Positions 16,856-25,081 of a DNA stretch of 64,000 nt are shown here, piece after piece. The notes beneath the pieces were generated by a model, which worked only from the letters and a program-made list of their open reading frames with translations, did no database searches and was not told where the DNA came from. The stretch's first letter is position 1. Every line of letters starts with the position of its first letter. This stretch comes from an uncultured Lachnospiraceae bacterium (GTDB taxonomy: Bacteria > Bacillota > Clostridia > Lachnospirales > Lachnospiraceae), in assembly GCA_910585075.1 (NCBI GenBank), contig CAJUED010000013.1, forward strand, positions 33,852 to 97,851, read 5' to 3'. The position numbers were made by a program, and so were the translations under genes.

Positions 16856-18286
16856 TCATTCTCGTGAGCCTGGCAGACGGTATCGGAACAGCCGCTTGGA
16901 GAGCTGTTTCAAGTTAAAGGGTATCAGCGGGTAAATGTAGCTTTTTCCCGATATGGTTTTGTTGGTACCGATGGCCAGCACCAGAATGATAATGGCGGCT
17001 ATATATCCCCACACTCCAAAGATTGCGGTTAAAATCAAGTTGATGATGCGCATGAATTTTAAGGCGTAACTGAGTTCATAGCTTGCCTGGGTGTAGTTGG
17101 CGATGGCCACGAAGGCCATGTATAGCATAACCTCACTGTTAAACCAGCCGCTGTTCACTGAAAATTCCCCCAGCACCAGGGCCGCCATAACGCTTAGAGG
17201 GGTGCTTAACATATTTGGCGTGTTCACCGCCGCCAGCCGCAGACCGTCTATTGCCAGCTCCAAAAGTAAAAACTGCCACACCAGCGGAATATTCGTGGGC
17301 TCTTTAACCATGATAAACTCAAATCCCGCAGGAATCCATTCCGGTCTCTGCATCAGCAGCAAAAATGTGGGCGTCATAAAATAAGTCAAAATGGCGATTA
17401 AAAATCTGGAAAGACGAAGGTAGGTTCCCGTAATGGGCGGAAAATAATAATCATCCGCTTCCTCCACAATGTCAAAAATGGAGGTGGGGGCAATCATGGC
17501 TGAAGGCGAATTGTCCACTAAAATCACCACATCCCCCTCCAGAATCTGGGCAGAGGCCGTGTCCGGTCTTTCCGTAAATTTAAATTTGGGGAAAGGATTG
17601 TACCACTTCTTTTTGTAGAGACATTCTGCCAGACTCTCCTGGTTCATGGTAAGAGCGTCCACCTGTATCTCCTTAAGCCGTTCTTTCACTTTATCTAAAA
17701 AAGCATGGTCCACCCTGGAGTCCATATAGCAGAGCACGATGTCCGTCTGTGAGCTGTTACCGGCATGGAACATTTCCATGCGAAGGTCTGAGCTTCTGAT
17801 TCTTCGGCGGATTAAAGCCGTGTTAAAGACTATGGTCTCCACAAACCCGTCCTTAGAGCCGCGCAGCACCTTATCCTTTTCCGGTTCCGACACACTTCTT
17901 GCAGGATAGGTTCTTGAGTCAATCAAAAGACACTTGTCATAGCCGTCAATAAAGAGGGCAAACACCCCCGACATGATAAAATAGGTAATCTGCTCCCAGT
18001 TATCCTGTAAGTCCACCTCCACATAGGGAAGGCTGGTCTTTGACATCTCATGGGCACTTTTCGGCATTTCATCTTCTTTGATGTCCATGAAGTACTGCAG
18101 CATCTTCTGCATCAGCTCGTCTTTGCAGAAGCCGTCGATAAAGTACATGCATGCTTCCCTGCCCCCAACCTGTATGACCCGGTAGACAATGTCAAAGTTG
18201 GTATCCACAGACAGAAAATTATTTAAGTAATTCATATTCTCAGAAAGTGAGGCGCTCATTTTATTTGTATCTTTATTGGTATCCAT
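16856..18286 (-). CDS. spoVAF: GerA-family spore germination protein, SpoVAF-like
   Basis: This 476-residue GerA/SpoVAF family protein has a soluble N-terminal half (about 1-290, with FVETIVFNTALIRRRIRS and YMDSRVDH motifs) and a C-terminal half with about five membrane helices, including IAILTYFMTPTFLLLM and a C-terminal helix followed by NLKQLSKRLFRYR. SpoVAF sits in the inner spore membrane and modulates germination. It stands alone, without gerB/gerC or spoVA genes, so SpoVAF is preferred over a germinant receptor A subunit. It converges on coaBC with a 21-bp gap. Its Shine-Dalgarno site lies in a hairpin (see 18287-18356). Confidence 0.85.
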   Translation of the reverse strand: MDTNKDTNKMSASLSENMNYLNNFLSVDTNFDIVYRVIQVGGREACMYFIDGFCKDELMQKMLQYFMDIKEDEMPKSAHEMSKTSLPYVEVDLQDNWEQITYFIMSGVFALFIDGYDKCLLIDSRTYPARSVSEPEKDKVLRGSKDGFVETIVFNTALIRRRIRSSDLRMEMFHAGNSSQTDIVLCYMDSRVDHAFLDKVKERLKEIQVDALTMNQESLAECLYKKKWYNPFPKFKFTERPDTASAQILEGDVVILVDNSPSAMIAPTSIFDIVEEADDYYFPPITGTYLRLSRFLIAILTYFMTPTFLLLMQRPEWIPAGFEFIMVKEPTNIPLVWQFLLLELAIDGLRLAAVNTPNMLSTPLSVMAALVLGEFSVNSGWFNSEVMLYMAFVAIANYTQASYELSYALKFMRIINLILTAIFGVWGYIAAIIILVLAIGTNKTISGKSYIYPLIPFNLKQLSKRLFRYRLPGSRE

Positions 18287-18356
18287 AAAAAACTCCTTCC
18301 GCCGCTAATGCATTTCATTCCATTTGTTAGCATTATGTGGCAAAAGGAGTTTTTTT
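18287..18356 (-). promoter_or_regulatory. Terminator-like hairpin whose 3' arm is the spoVAF ribosome-binding site
   Basis: On the minus strand AAAAAACTCCTT (18344-18355) pairs fully with AAGGAGTTTTTT (18287-18298); GCC/GGC and GCTAA/TTAGC extend the stem inward. The 3' arm contains AAGGAG and its T run touches the spoVAF ATG. It can act as the terminator of the dut transcript and as a lid on the spoVAF start. Both roles are inferred. Confidence 0.6.
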
Positions 18357-18361
18357 ATTCA

Positions 18362-18796
18362 TCATTGTTTTCCGGTACTGCCAAACCCGCCTCTGTCAGC
18401 GCCCCCAAGGGAATCCACTTCCGTAAACGCAATCTTGGGTTGATTCTCCATAATCCGAAATTGGCAGATTCTGTCGTTACAGGAAATGTGGGTATCCCGC
18501 AGGGCATATGCGGACATAAACCACTGGTCGTTGTCGCCGCAGTAAGAGCAGTCCACCACTCCCTGATGGTTGGTCTGGATAATGCCGTAATTTTTAAACG
18601 TGGAGCTCCTCGGCACAATGTGGGCCTCATATCCTTTGGGAAGCTCCATTGCAACCCCTAAGGGTATGAGCCGGTACTCTCCCGCTTTTAAGTCCACATC
18701 CTCTGCCGCCCGAAGGTCAATCCAGTCGGATTTTCCGTCTATGTATGTAAGTCTGTCAATTTTGTCCGTAAAATATTTTATCTTAATTGTTTCCAT
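18362..18796 (-). CDS. dut: Deoxyuridine 5'-triphosphate nucleotidohydrolase
   Basis: This 144-residue trimeric-type dUTPase hydrolyses dUTP to dUMP and pyrophosphate. Conserved motifs are in order: DLRAAED (motif 1), PRSSTFKNYG (motif 2), NHQGVVDCSYCGDND (motif 3), DRICQFRIM (motif 4) and the glycine-rich RGGFGSTG (motif 5) near the C-terminus. The ATG at 18794-18796 is preferred; an ATG 30 nt upstream would overlap nrdG. Placement behind nrdDG makes one dNTP-supply operon: reductase, activase, then removal of dUTP. Confidence 0.9.
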   Translation of the reverse strand: METIKIKYFTDKIDRLTYIDGKSDWIDLRAAEDVDLKAGEYRLIPLGVAMELPKGYEAHIVPRSSTFKNYGIIQTNHQGVVDCSYCGDNDQWFMSAYALRDTHISCNDRICQFRIMENQPKIAFTEVDSLGGADRGGFGSTGKQ

Positions 18797-18818
18797 CCCC
18801 AAAATATCCTTTCCCTCT

Positions 18819-19328
18819 CTACGCATAATCCTGACAGTGCAAAACCGGTATTTGAGGGTTCGGCTGTTTCAGGGTTTCCTGCACGTCTATCACTCTCTGG
18901 TTGCTGCTACCCTTCCACAGGAGCTTATTGTCCTTTTTGTCAATCTGAAACTCACCGTCCACCAGCACGTCTATGTACTGCATCAAAGGATAATGCATAA
19001 CGTTTTCCCACAAATCCCCGGTATACAGCCAGATGGTTTTTTCCGGGTATTTTTCCTTAATTTCCGTAATCAGGTTTCTTACATCCAGCCGATTTGCCGC
19101 ATGGAGAGGATCGCCTCCGGAAAAGGTAATGCCGGAAATATAGGGCTTATCAAGCTGCTCAAAAAGCTCCTTTTTTGCCGCCTCGTCAAAGTAAAGCCCT
19201 CCTGCCGGGTCCCATGTTACGGGATTATGGCACTGCTCACAGCAGTGAGAGCATCCCGAAACCCACAAAACCACCCGTAGTCCGTCGCCGTTGAGCATAT
19301 CGTCTTTCGTAATATTGTGATATCTCAT
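18819..19328 (-). CDS. nrdG: Anaerobic ribonucleotide reductase activating protein
   Basis: This 169-residue radical-SAM enzyme generates the glycyl radical on NrdD. The CxxxCxxC iron-sulfur motif is Cys26, Cys30 and Cys33 in SGCSHCCEQCHNP; FSGGDPLH is the SAM-binding segment. The start lies only 6 bp after the nrdD stop with a weak ribosome site, so translation is probably coupled. Length and motifs are normal for the family. Confidence 0.95.
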   Translation of the reverse strand: MRYHNITKDDMLNGDGLRVVLWVSGCSHCCEQCHNPVTWDPAGGLYFDEAAKKELFEQLDKPYISGITFSGGDPLHAANRLDVRNLITEIKEKYPEKTIWLYTGDLWENVMHYPLMQYIDVLVDGEFQIDKKDNKLLWKGSSNQRVIDVQETLKQPNPQIPVLHCQDYA

Positions 19329-19334
19329 ATTTTC

Positions 19335-21512
19335 TTACATGCTCTTCCTTTCTGCAATCTCTGCCATTTTTGCCTCATTCAGCCTGGTATCCCCATGTAC
19401 TCTTGAGTAGGAAAGATATCCGTTCATCCTTTCAATCTTTGTCAGGTTGGTGCTGCCACATACGGGACATACATCCATCTCCAGTTCCTGATGGCCGCAG
19501 TCATCACAGTAGGCAAGGGACAGATTTACCCCTTCATAAAAGCCCATGTCCATAGCCCTGCGGATTAAGGTTTTGATTGCTTCCATGTTATAGTCAATGG
19601 GATATTTCACATACTGTATCTTTCCGCCGTTTGACAGCTCCCAGAAACGATATTCCAAATCCTGTTTCTGGATGGGCGTAATGTCCTCCGTCACATGGCA
19701 GTGAAAGCTGTTGGACACATATTCCCTGTCGGAAACTCCCTCGATAATACCGTATTTTGCCCGAAACTGCTTGACCTGCAGGCCGCACAGGCTCTCCGCC
19801 GGTGTTCCGTAAATTGCATAAAGGTGGCCGTCTTCCTCTTTATATTCGTTAATTTTCTGATTAATATGCTCTAAAACTTCCAGGGCAAATGCCCCATCCT
19901 CCACAAGAGATTTCCCGTTGTACAGCTCCTGCAGCTCATTGAAGGCCGTAATCCCAAAGCTGGCGGTAGCTGTCTTTAAGATAGGTTTGATTTTATCGGA
20001 AAGCTTTAAATGCCCTCCTAAAAATCCTCCCTCGCAGTAAGCAAGAGGATTGGTTGACGCACGCATTTCACCCAAATAAGCGTATGTTCTGATATGAAGC
20101 TGTCTGATCAAATTCAGATAATAGTCCAGCACTTCATAAAAATCCCGGCTCTCCTGTCTGGACTTTGCCAAAATCATGGGCAAATGAAGGGACACCGCTC
20201 CTACGTTAAAACGTCCCACAAAAACAGGCGCATCATTCTCATCCGCCGGATGCATCCCCCCTCTTTCATACCAGGGCGAGAGAAAAGCCCTGCATCCCAT
20301 AGGGGAAATCACCTTGCCGTACTGTTTATACATACTGGCAATATAACCCTTACCGGTTAAGGAAAGCCAGTCAGGATACATGGTCTTAGCCGAACATTTC
20401 ACACCGGCTTCAAACACATCCTCCAGTTCCTTCCCGGGGCCGTGAAGATTTTCATCATACAAAAATACAATCTTGGGGAATAAAACCGGCTTCTTGCAGC
20501 CTTCCTTCCCCTGCCCTTTTCTTCTTACATCCAGCAGAGATATGGTGGCAAGCTTTGCAAACTCTCCTGTGCCGATTCCCGCTGTCACTGTGATAAATGG
20601 GTAATCCCCACGGCTGGAGGCCACGGTATTAAACTTATATTCCCAGCCCTGAAAACCCTGCTCGAACTCCCGCTTTACATCCGCGTAAGCTTCCTTTTTG
20701 GCTCTCTCCTCATCAATTCCAAGCTCCGTATATTTCTTAAGACTCTTTTTGTAAGTCTTTTCCGCATAAGGCTCTAAAATCTTGTCCACCTCAGGAACCG
20801 TAAAACCGCCATACTGCTGGCTGGCCGCGCTTAAGACAATATCGCCGATTACGTCAAAAGCCACATCCAGCGTTTTTGGCTCATTATACCAGATATTACC
20901 CATCTCAAAACCGCCGGTAAGCACGCTGGACACGTCAAAAAGACAGCAGTTCATAGTATCCCGCCTTGCAGACATGTCATGCACATAAATATAACCGTCC
21001 CTGCAGGCCTGGATTTCCTCTGTGGTCATAAAAAATTTCTGATACAGTTCCTTATTGAACTGATTAAAAATAAGACTTCTTTTGGTAGAAACAAGAGCAC
21101 TGTCCGTATTAGCGTTTTCCTTATCTCCTACATACATAATGGACTGGCTTTTCTTGTACACATCATCCATCATGCGGACAAAATCCTGCTTATAATTGCG
21201 GTAATCCCGATAACTCTTGGCCACAATGGGCTTTACCTCCTCAAGAGCGCTCTCCACAATATTGTGCATAATGGGGATGGGAATCCTGTCCTTCTCCATC
21301 TCATTCACCTTATCCACCACATACTGGCAAATATGCTTTTTTTCCTCATCCGTAAACTTAGTCAGCGCCCGATACGCACTCTTTCCCACCGCATCGACCA
21401 CCTTCTGCACGTTAAAGGCCTCAAGGCTTCCGTCCTTCTTGATCACCTTAACATCCTTCACCGGCTGAAATTCCTCCCCATAATTCGCAGAATTTTCCTG
21501 TAAATCGCTCAC
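19335..21512 (-). CDS. nrdD: Anaerobic (class III) ribonucleoside-triphosphate reductase
   Basis: About 725 residues. The GTG at 21510-21512 is chosen as start because GGAGG lies 7 nt upstream; the open frame extends 42 nt further without signals. Parts in order: ATP-cone (KDVKVIKKDGSLEAFNVQKV to YRDYRNYKQDF), the catalytic ten-stranded barrel, a four-cysteine zinc site (CDDCGHQELEMDVCPVCGS), and the C-terminal glycyl-radical segment RMNGYLSYSR. It reduces NTPs to dNTPs without oxygen using formate, after activation by NrdG. Regulation by NrdR is strongly suggested by two boxes at its promoter. Confidence 0.95.
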   Translation of the reverse strand: MSDLQENSANYGEEFQPVKDVKVIKKDGSLEAFNVQKVVDAVGKSAYRALTKFTDEEKKHICQYVVDKVNEMEKDRIPIPIMHNIVESALEEVKPIVAKSYRDYRNYKQDFVRMMDDVYKKSQSIMYVGDKENANTDSALVSTKRSLIFNQFNKELYQKFFMTTEEIQACRDGYIYVHDMSARRDTMNCCLFDVSSVLTGGFEMGNIWYNEPKTLDVAFDVIGDIVLSAASQQYGGFTVPEVDKILEPYAEKTYKKSLKKYTELGIDEERAKKEAYADVKREFEQGFQGWEYKFNTVASSRGDYPFITVTAGIGTGEFAKLATISLLDVRRKGQGKEGCKKPVLFPKIVFLYDENLHGPGKELEDVFEAGVKCSAKTMYPDWLSLTGKGYIASMYKQYGKVISPMGCRAFLSPWYERGGMHPADENDAPVFVGRFNVGAVSLHLPMILAKSRQESRDFYEVLDYYLNLIRQLHIRTYAYLGEMRASTNPLAYCEGGFLGGHLKLSDKIKPILKTATASFGITAFNELQELYNGKSLVEDGAFALEVLEHINQKINEYKEEDGHLYAIYGTPAESLCGLQVKQFRAKYGIIEGVSDREYVSNSFHCHVTEDITPIQKQDLEYRFWELSNGGKIQYVKYPIDYNMEAIKTLIRRAMDMGFYEGVNLSLAYCDDCGHQELEMDVCPVCGSTNLTKIERMNGYLSYSRVHGDTRLNEAKMAEIAERKSM

Positions 21513-21550
21513 TTCCACTCCTCCATTTCTACGCTTCCTCACTCTCAAAA

Positions 21551-21596
21551 ACACTATATATTGTTATCATTCAAATATCACCTCAAAATATAGTGT
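21551..21596 (-). promoter_or_regulatory. Two NrdR boxes upstream of nrdD
   Basis: ACACTATATATTGTTA (21551-21566) matches the NrdR box consensus ACACwATATnTwGTGT closely. A second, half-conserved copy ends in TATAGTGT (21581-21596). Centre-to-centre spacing is about 30 bp, close to the three-turn spacing of known NrdR box pairs. They lie just downstream of the -10, where bound NrdR would block transcription. Confidence 0.8.
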
Positions 21597-21604
21597 TAAC
21601 ATCT

Positions 21605-21633
21605 AGTATAATAAAACACCTCACCCCTGTCAA
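21605..21633 (-). promoter_or_regulatory. Promoter of nrdD-nrdG-dut
   Basis: On the minus strand TTGACA (21628-21633), a 17-bp spacer and TATACT (21605-21610). The predicted start of transcription is about 21598, directly at the distal NrdR box. Confidence 0.8.
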
Positions 21634-21680
21634 CCACAATATTCATTTCTTCGTAGAAGCGTCCTGTCTGCCAACACCTT

Positions 21681-22847
21681 CTATATCATCCCGGAAGCCT
21701 TCACAGCCTCCACGGCCTTCTCAATTTCCTCCACCGGCATAGTAAGCGCAAACCGCACATGTCCCTTCCCCAGCTTTCCAAAGCTGCTTCCCGGCGTACA
21801 CAAAACCCCGGACTTTTCAAGAAGCTCCATGACAAAAGCAACGTCATCCTCATACCCTTCGGGAATTTTCCCCCATGCGAACATGGTTCCCTCACTGTCC
21901 GGAATATCCCAGCCGATTCCCCGAAGCCCGCCGCAGAGAGCGTCCCTCCTTCTCTGGTACTCCTGGCACCTTTGTCTTACACCCTCATCCGGCCCTTTCA
22001 AAGCCGCAATGGCCCCATACTGCACCGGAAGGAAGGTGCCATAGTCAATCTGGGAACGGAGCTTTTTAAAGTTCTGCACCAGCGTTTCATTTCCCACTAA
22101 AAAGCCGGATCTTGCCCCTGTATAGCAGTAACTTTTCGACAGCGAGTAAAATTCAACACAGTTTTCCTTTGCCCTTTCAAACTGCAAAATGGATTTTCCA
22201 ACGTGTCCGTCATATATAATATCCGAATACGCATTGTCATGAATGATGATAATATCATGGGCCTTTGCCCAGGGAATCAATTCCTTGTAAAAGGAATCCG
22301 GCGCGATTTTACAGACCGGATTTAAAGGGTAGGAAACAATCATAAACTTTGTCCTGCGGCAGATTTCTTCATCAATATCGGCAAGCTTTGGCAGATAGTG
22401 ATTTTCCGGTTTTAATTCGTAGGTGCGTACATCCGCCATAGCCAGCGAAGGACCGATAGAAAAAATCGGATATCCCGGATCCGGCACCAGCACAATATCG
22501 TCCGGATTACACAGGGATAAGCCAATGTGGGCGATTCCTTCCTGTGAGCCGTAGACATCCGTAATTTCCTTTTCACTAAGCTTGACATGATAACGCTTTT
22601 CAAAACGCTCGATTACCGCCTGCGTAAGTTCAGGAAGCATTTTCAGGGCATATTTGTAGTTGTCCGGATTTTCGGCCGCCTTTGAAACTGCCTCTATGAT
22701 ATGAGGCTCCGTGGGGAAATCCGGAGTGCCCACGGATAAATTGTAGACTTTCCTTCCGGATTTCTCCACTTCCTCCTTCTTTTCATTGAGCACCTGAAAG
22801 ATGCCTTCCTCATACGCTTTCATTCTGTCTGATACCTGTAGTTTCAT
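21681..22847 (-). CDS. PLP-dependent class I/II aminotransferase
   Basis: About 388 residues from the ATG behind GGAGGAGCG. Fold-type I features: VGTPDFPTEPHI at the N-terminus, Tyr in DPGYPIF, HDNAYSDIIYD with the PLP-ring aspartate, and the Schiff-base lysine in SLSKSYCYTGARSGF. The usual NPTG block reads YPLNPVCK here, an unusual change. The N-terminus resembles LL-diaminopimelate and aspartate-type aminotransferases, but the substrate cannot be fixed from sequence. It stands between nrdD and a WYL regulator and appears to be its own unit. Confidence 0.8.
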   Translation of the reverse strand: MKLQVSDRMKAYEEGIFQVLNEKKEEVEKSGRKVYNLSVGTPDFPTEPHIIEAVSKAAENPDNYKYALKMLPELTQAVIERFEKRYHVKLSEKEITDVYGSQEGIAHIGLSLCNPDDIVLVPDPGYPIFSIGPSLAMADVRTYELKPENHYLPKLADIDEEICRRTKFMIVSYPLNPVCKIAPDSFYKELIPWAKAHDIIIIHDNAYSDIIYDGHVGKSILQFERAKENCVEFYSLSKSYCYTGARSGFLVGNETLVQNFKKLRSQIDYGTFLPVQYGAIAALKGPDEGVRQRCQEYQRRRDALCGGLRGIGWDIPDSEGTMFAWGKIPEGYEDDVAFVMELLEKSGVLCTPGSSFGKLGKGHVRFALTMPVEEIEKAVEAVKASGMI

Positions 22848-22908
22848 TATCGCTCCTCCATATCTGTCCAAAAAACTTGTCTGTATTATGCATCAGCTCT
22901 TCTGTGTG

Positions 22909-23901
22909 CTAATGATAATTCTCCATAATCTGCTCAATAAAATGAATGTATCCCTCCCGCACATGATAAGGGCCCAGAACCATAACCCTTTTTCCCAGCC
23001 CGGTAAGCCATCCGTAAAACTGACCGCTGACCGCCGCCTTAACCCTGACGCTGATGACGCCTTCCCCCGTCTTTCGGATATCAACATCCTTTCCAAACCG
23101 GTCAAGGACAATGCCCACCATATCCTCCGGAAACTGCAATGTGACAATCTCCTGCTCCCCGCCGAACATGCCGAAGGTTTTGTTGGTGTATTCCGCCACA
23201 TCAAAGGCCTGAAAGGCATCCCCGCCCTTGCGCACTTCACCGGTCAGTTCCTGAATCCGGCTCATCTTATCCACTCTGAAATGCTTGATGCGTTCCTCCT
23301 CATCATCATAGGCAATCAGGTAATAATTCTCATCCTGCCAGGTAAGGGCCCATGGGCTGATGCGGTACTTTTTTCCATTATGTCTTGGAATCAGTTCTTT
23401 TTTAACATTCCAGGCCAGATAGGTAAAGGTAATGGGAGCATTGTCCTGTATGGCCTTGTGGATGCGGTCCACATTGTAATAAATGCTTTCATTTTCCGTT
23501 TTCACTCTGCCTGCCACAAAAACCTGCCGCTGCAGCTGCTTTCCTTCATGAGGTCCCGCCAGCTTTTCAATTTTAGAAATCAGTTCCCTGGATTTTTTCT
23601 GGGTGATAAATCTGGAAGACTGAACGGCGTCCACCAACAACTTCAATTCAGCCAGTTCAAATTCCCGGCTGCCCAGATAATAACCGCCGCCGCTGCGGGC
23701 CTTCACATAAACAATATCGTATCCAAAATGAATCAGGCATTCCATATCGTCATATATGCTTTTTCTCTCAGCCGAAATTCCATATGCGGCAAGCTCCGTG
23801 ATGATGTCCTGGGCGGACAGACAATGAGCCTCATCGGTTTTTTCCGTGAGAACCTTTAAAATATATAAAAGCTTTAATTTCTGGTAAGCAGACTTCGCCA
23901 T
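22909..23901 (-). CDS. WYL-domain transcriptional regulator
   Basis: This 330-residue protein has an N-terminal winged helix (about 1-70: KLLYILKVLTEKT, ISAERKSIYDDMECLIHFGY), then a WYL domain (about 140-225) with the key block SPWALTWQDENYYLIAYDD and FRVDKMSRI, and a C-terminal WCX extension (EIVTLQFPEDMVGIVLDRFG). WYL proteins sense small ligands or nucleic acids and regulate metabolism or defence genes. The neighbours are an aminotransferase and a HAD phosphatase; no defence genes adjoin it. Confidence 0.88.
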   Translation of the reverse strand: MAKSAYQKLKLLYILKVLTEKTDEAHCLSAQDIITELAAYGISAERKSIYDDMECLIHFGYDIVYVKARSGGGYYLGSREFELAELKLLVDAVQSSRFITQKKSRELISKIEKLAGPHEGKQLQRQVFVAGRVKTENESIYYNVDRIHKAIQDNAPITFTYLAWNVKKELIPRHNGKKYRISPWALTWQDENYYLIAYDDEEERIKHFRVDKMSRIQELTGEVRKGGDAFQAFDVAEYTNKTFGMFGGEQEIVTLQFPEDMVGIVLDRFGKDVDIRKTGEGVISVRVKAAVSGQFYGWLTGLGKRVMVLGPYHVREGYIHFIEQIMENYH

Positions 23902-23923
23902 CCTGTAAACTCCCGTGCCAATC

Positions 23924-24610
23924 TCATATGATATCTTCCAGCTCCCACAGATTCTTTATCTCATAGTCAACCTGCAGTCCGCTGTGATTTTCTTTGCCCT
24001 CCGGATTGTACCAGCAGCATGGGATTCCCACCTGATTTCCCCCTCGGATATCGCTTGTAAGGGAATCCCCTACAATCAGGGCCTTGTCCTTTTGAAATCC
24101 GGGAATCCTTTGAAAACACCGTTCAAAATACTCCCTTTGAGGCTTTGGATATCCGATTTCTTCCGAAATAAAAATATCATCCAGAATTTTATCAAGGCCC
24201 GACAGATGCAGTTTATTTCTCTGGGTGGCAGTAACTCCGTTGGTCACGGCATACTGGCGTACCTTCCCCTTAAGCTTACTGCAAAGGGTAAAGGAATCAT
24301 CCCGAAAATAATAGACAGAGCCCAGAGCTTTTTGATAGACGGCGGCAAAAGCCCCTATGTCAATATTTTCCACCCCAAGCTCCAAAAAAAGCGTCTCAAA
24401 CCTTCCGGTGAGCAGTTCTTCTTTTGAAACCTCACCAAGCTCATGACGTTTCCAATAAGCCGTATTGATTTCAGCGTATCGGGACAGCACCTCCTCTTTC
24501 ATTTCAAGTCCGAACTTCTGAAAGCTTTCGCCCAGGGCATAAGCCTGGGATAACTCAAAATCCAACAGTGTCTGGTCCACATCCCACAGTATTATCTCAA
24601 ATTTACTCAT
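23924..24610 (-). CDS. HAD-superfamily phosphatase, YjjG-like
   Basis: About 228 residues from the ATG preceded by AAAAAGGA; two ATGs further upstream are less likely. HAD motif I is WDVDQTLLDF, with Gln in place of the usual Gly at position 4, as in the YjjG/YfnB group. The helical cap is in YRETAYWKRHELG-type sequence, followed by AVTNGVTATQRNKL (motif II), GYPKPQREYFERCF (motif III lysine) and IVGDSLTSDIRGG (motif IV). YjjG enzymes dephosphorylate pyrimidine nucleotides, including modified ones. Substrate unproven. Confidence 0.82.
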   Translation of the reverse strand: MSKFEIILWDVDQTLLDFELSQAYALGESFQKFGLEMKEEVLSRYAEINTAYWKRHELGEVSKEELLTGRFETLFLELGVENIDIGAFAAVYQKALGSVYYFRDDSFTLCSKLKGKVRQYAVTNGVTATQRNKLHLSGLDKILDDIFISEEIGYPKPQREYFERCFQRIPGFQKDKALIVGDSLTSDIRGGNQVGIPCCWYNPEGKENHSGLQVDYEIKNLWELEDII

Positions 24611-24701
24611 TTCCACATCCTTTTTATTCATATCTTTTATGCCTCTGTTTCCATACCGGCATATAATAGCAAACACAGCAGTGCTTCACATGGCGGCATA
24701 T

Positions 24702-24737
24702 ATCAGGCGCAGCCGCGCTTCGCAAGCAGGCTTACTG
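24702..24737 (+). repeat. Dispersed palindromic repeat, module A, copy 4
   Basis: ATCAGGCGCAGCCGCGCTTC followed by GCAAGCAGGCTTACTG. This diverged copy keeps the ATCA start, the central CGCTTCGC and the GCTTACT end. It lies upstream of the HAD gene in a 240-bp gene-free stretch. Confidence 0.4.
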
Positions 24738-24745
24738 CATACAAT

Positions 24746-24772
24746 AACGGACAGTTTTGAAAACTGTCCGTT
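24746..24772. terminator. Perfect 13-bp hairpin, possible terminator
   Basis: AACGGACAGTTTT and AAAACTGTCCGTT (24746-24758 and 24760-24772) are perfectly complementary with almost no loop. There is no clear T run on either strand, so termination is less certain than the fold. It lies 80 bp after the stop of the small membrane protein gene. Confidence 0.45.
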
Positions 24773-24852
24773 GTGTTATCAGGCAGGAGATTTCCCTGCC
24801 CCGCCCTGCGGGTGATGTAATTCATCCATTGCATGGCATAGCCCGTTCTATA

Positions 24853-25005
24853 TTATGCGTCCGTACGCTCACTTTTCAATTGCTCATTTTTACGTTTGCG
24901 CATTTTGATACCCACAAACATTGTAGCGCCTGATAATACCGCAATCACAACAAGCTGCAGTAAATAAGATAAAAAAGAATTTAAAAATAAAATAAAATTT
25001 CCCAT
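24853..25005 (-). CDS. Small single-span membrane protein
   Basis: This 50-residue protein starts at the ATG at 25003-25005, behind AAAGGATTGGTGG. It is one membrane helix (FLSYLLQLVVIAVLSGATMF) followed by a strongly basic then acidic cytoplasmic tail (KMRKRKNEQLKSERTDA). A longer open frame upstream would overlap the MutS-like gene and lacks signals. Such small proteins are widespread and uncharacterised in Lachnospiraceae. It follows the MutS-like ATPase gene by 76 bp, but a functional link is not shown. Confidence 0.6.
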   Translation of the reverse strand: MGNFILFLNSFLSYLLQLVVIAVLSGATMFVGIKMRKRKNEQLKSERTDA

Positions 25006-25081
25006 TTTCCACCAATCCTTTCTGTAACAGCTCCCGAAAAACATGCTGTCAGAACTGTCAATTTTCACTTTTACTATCATA

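Noticed and set aside
20979..21503. 174-aa plus-strand open frame
   Set aside because: Antisense to nrdD; composition is that of a shadow frame.
22801..23859. 352-aa plus-strand open frame
   Set aside because: It is antisense to the WYL regulator, whose domains are clear; no start signals.
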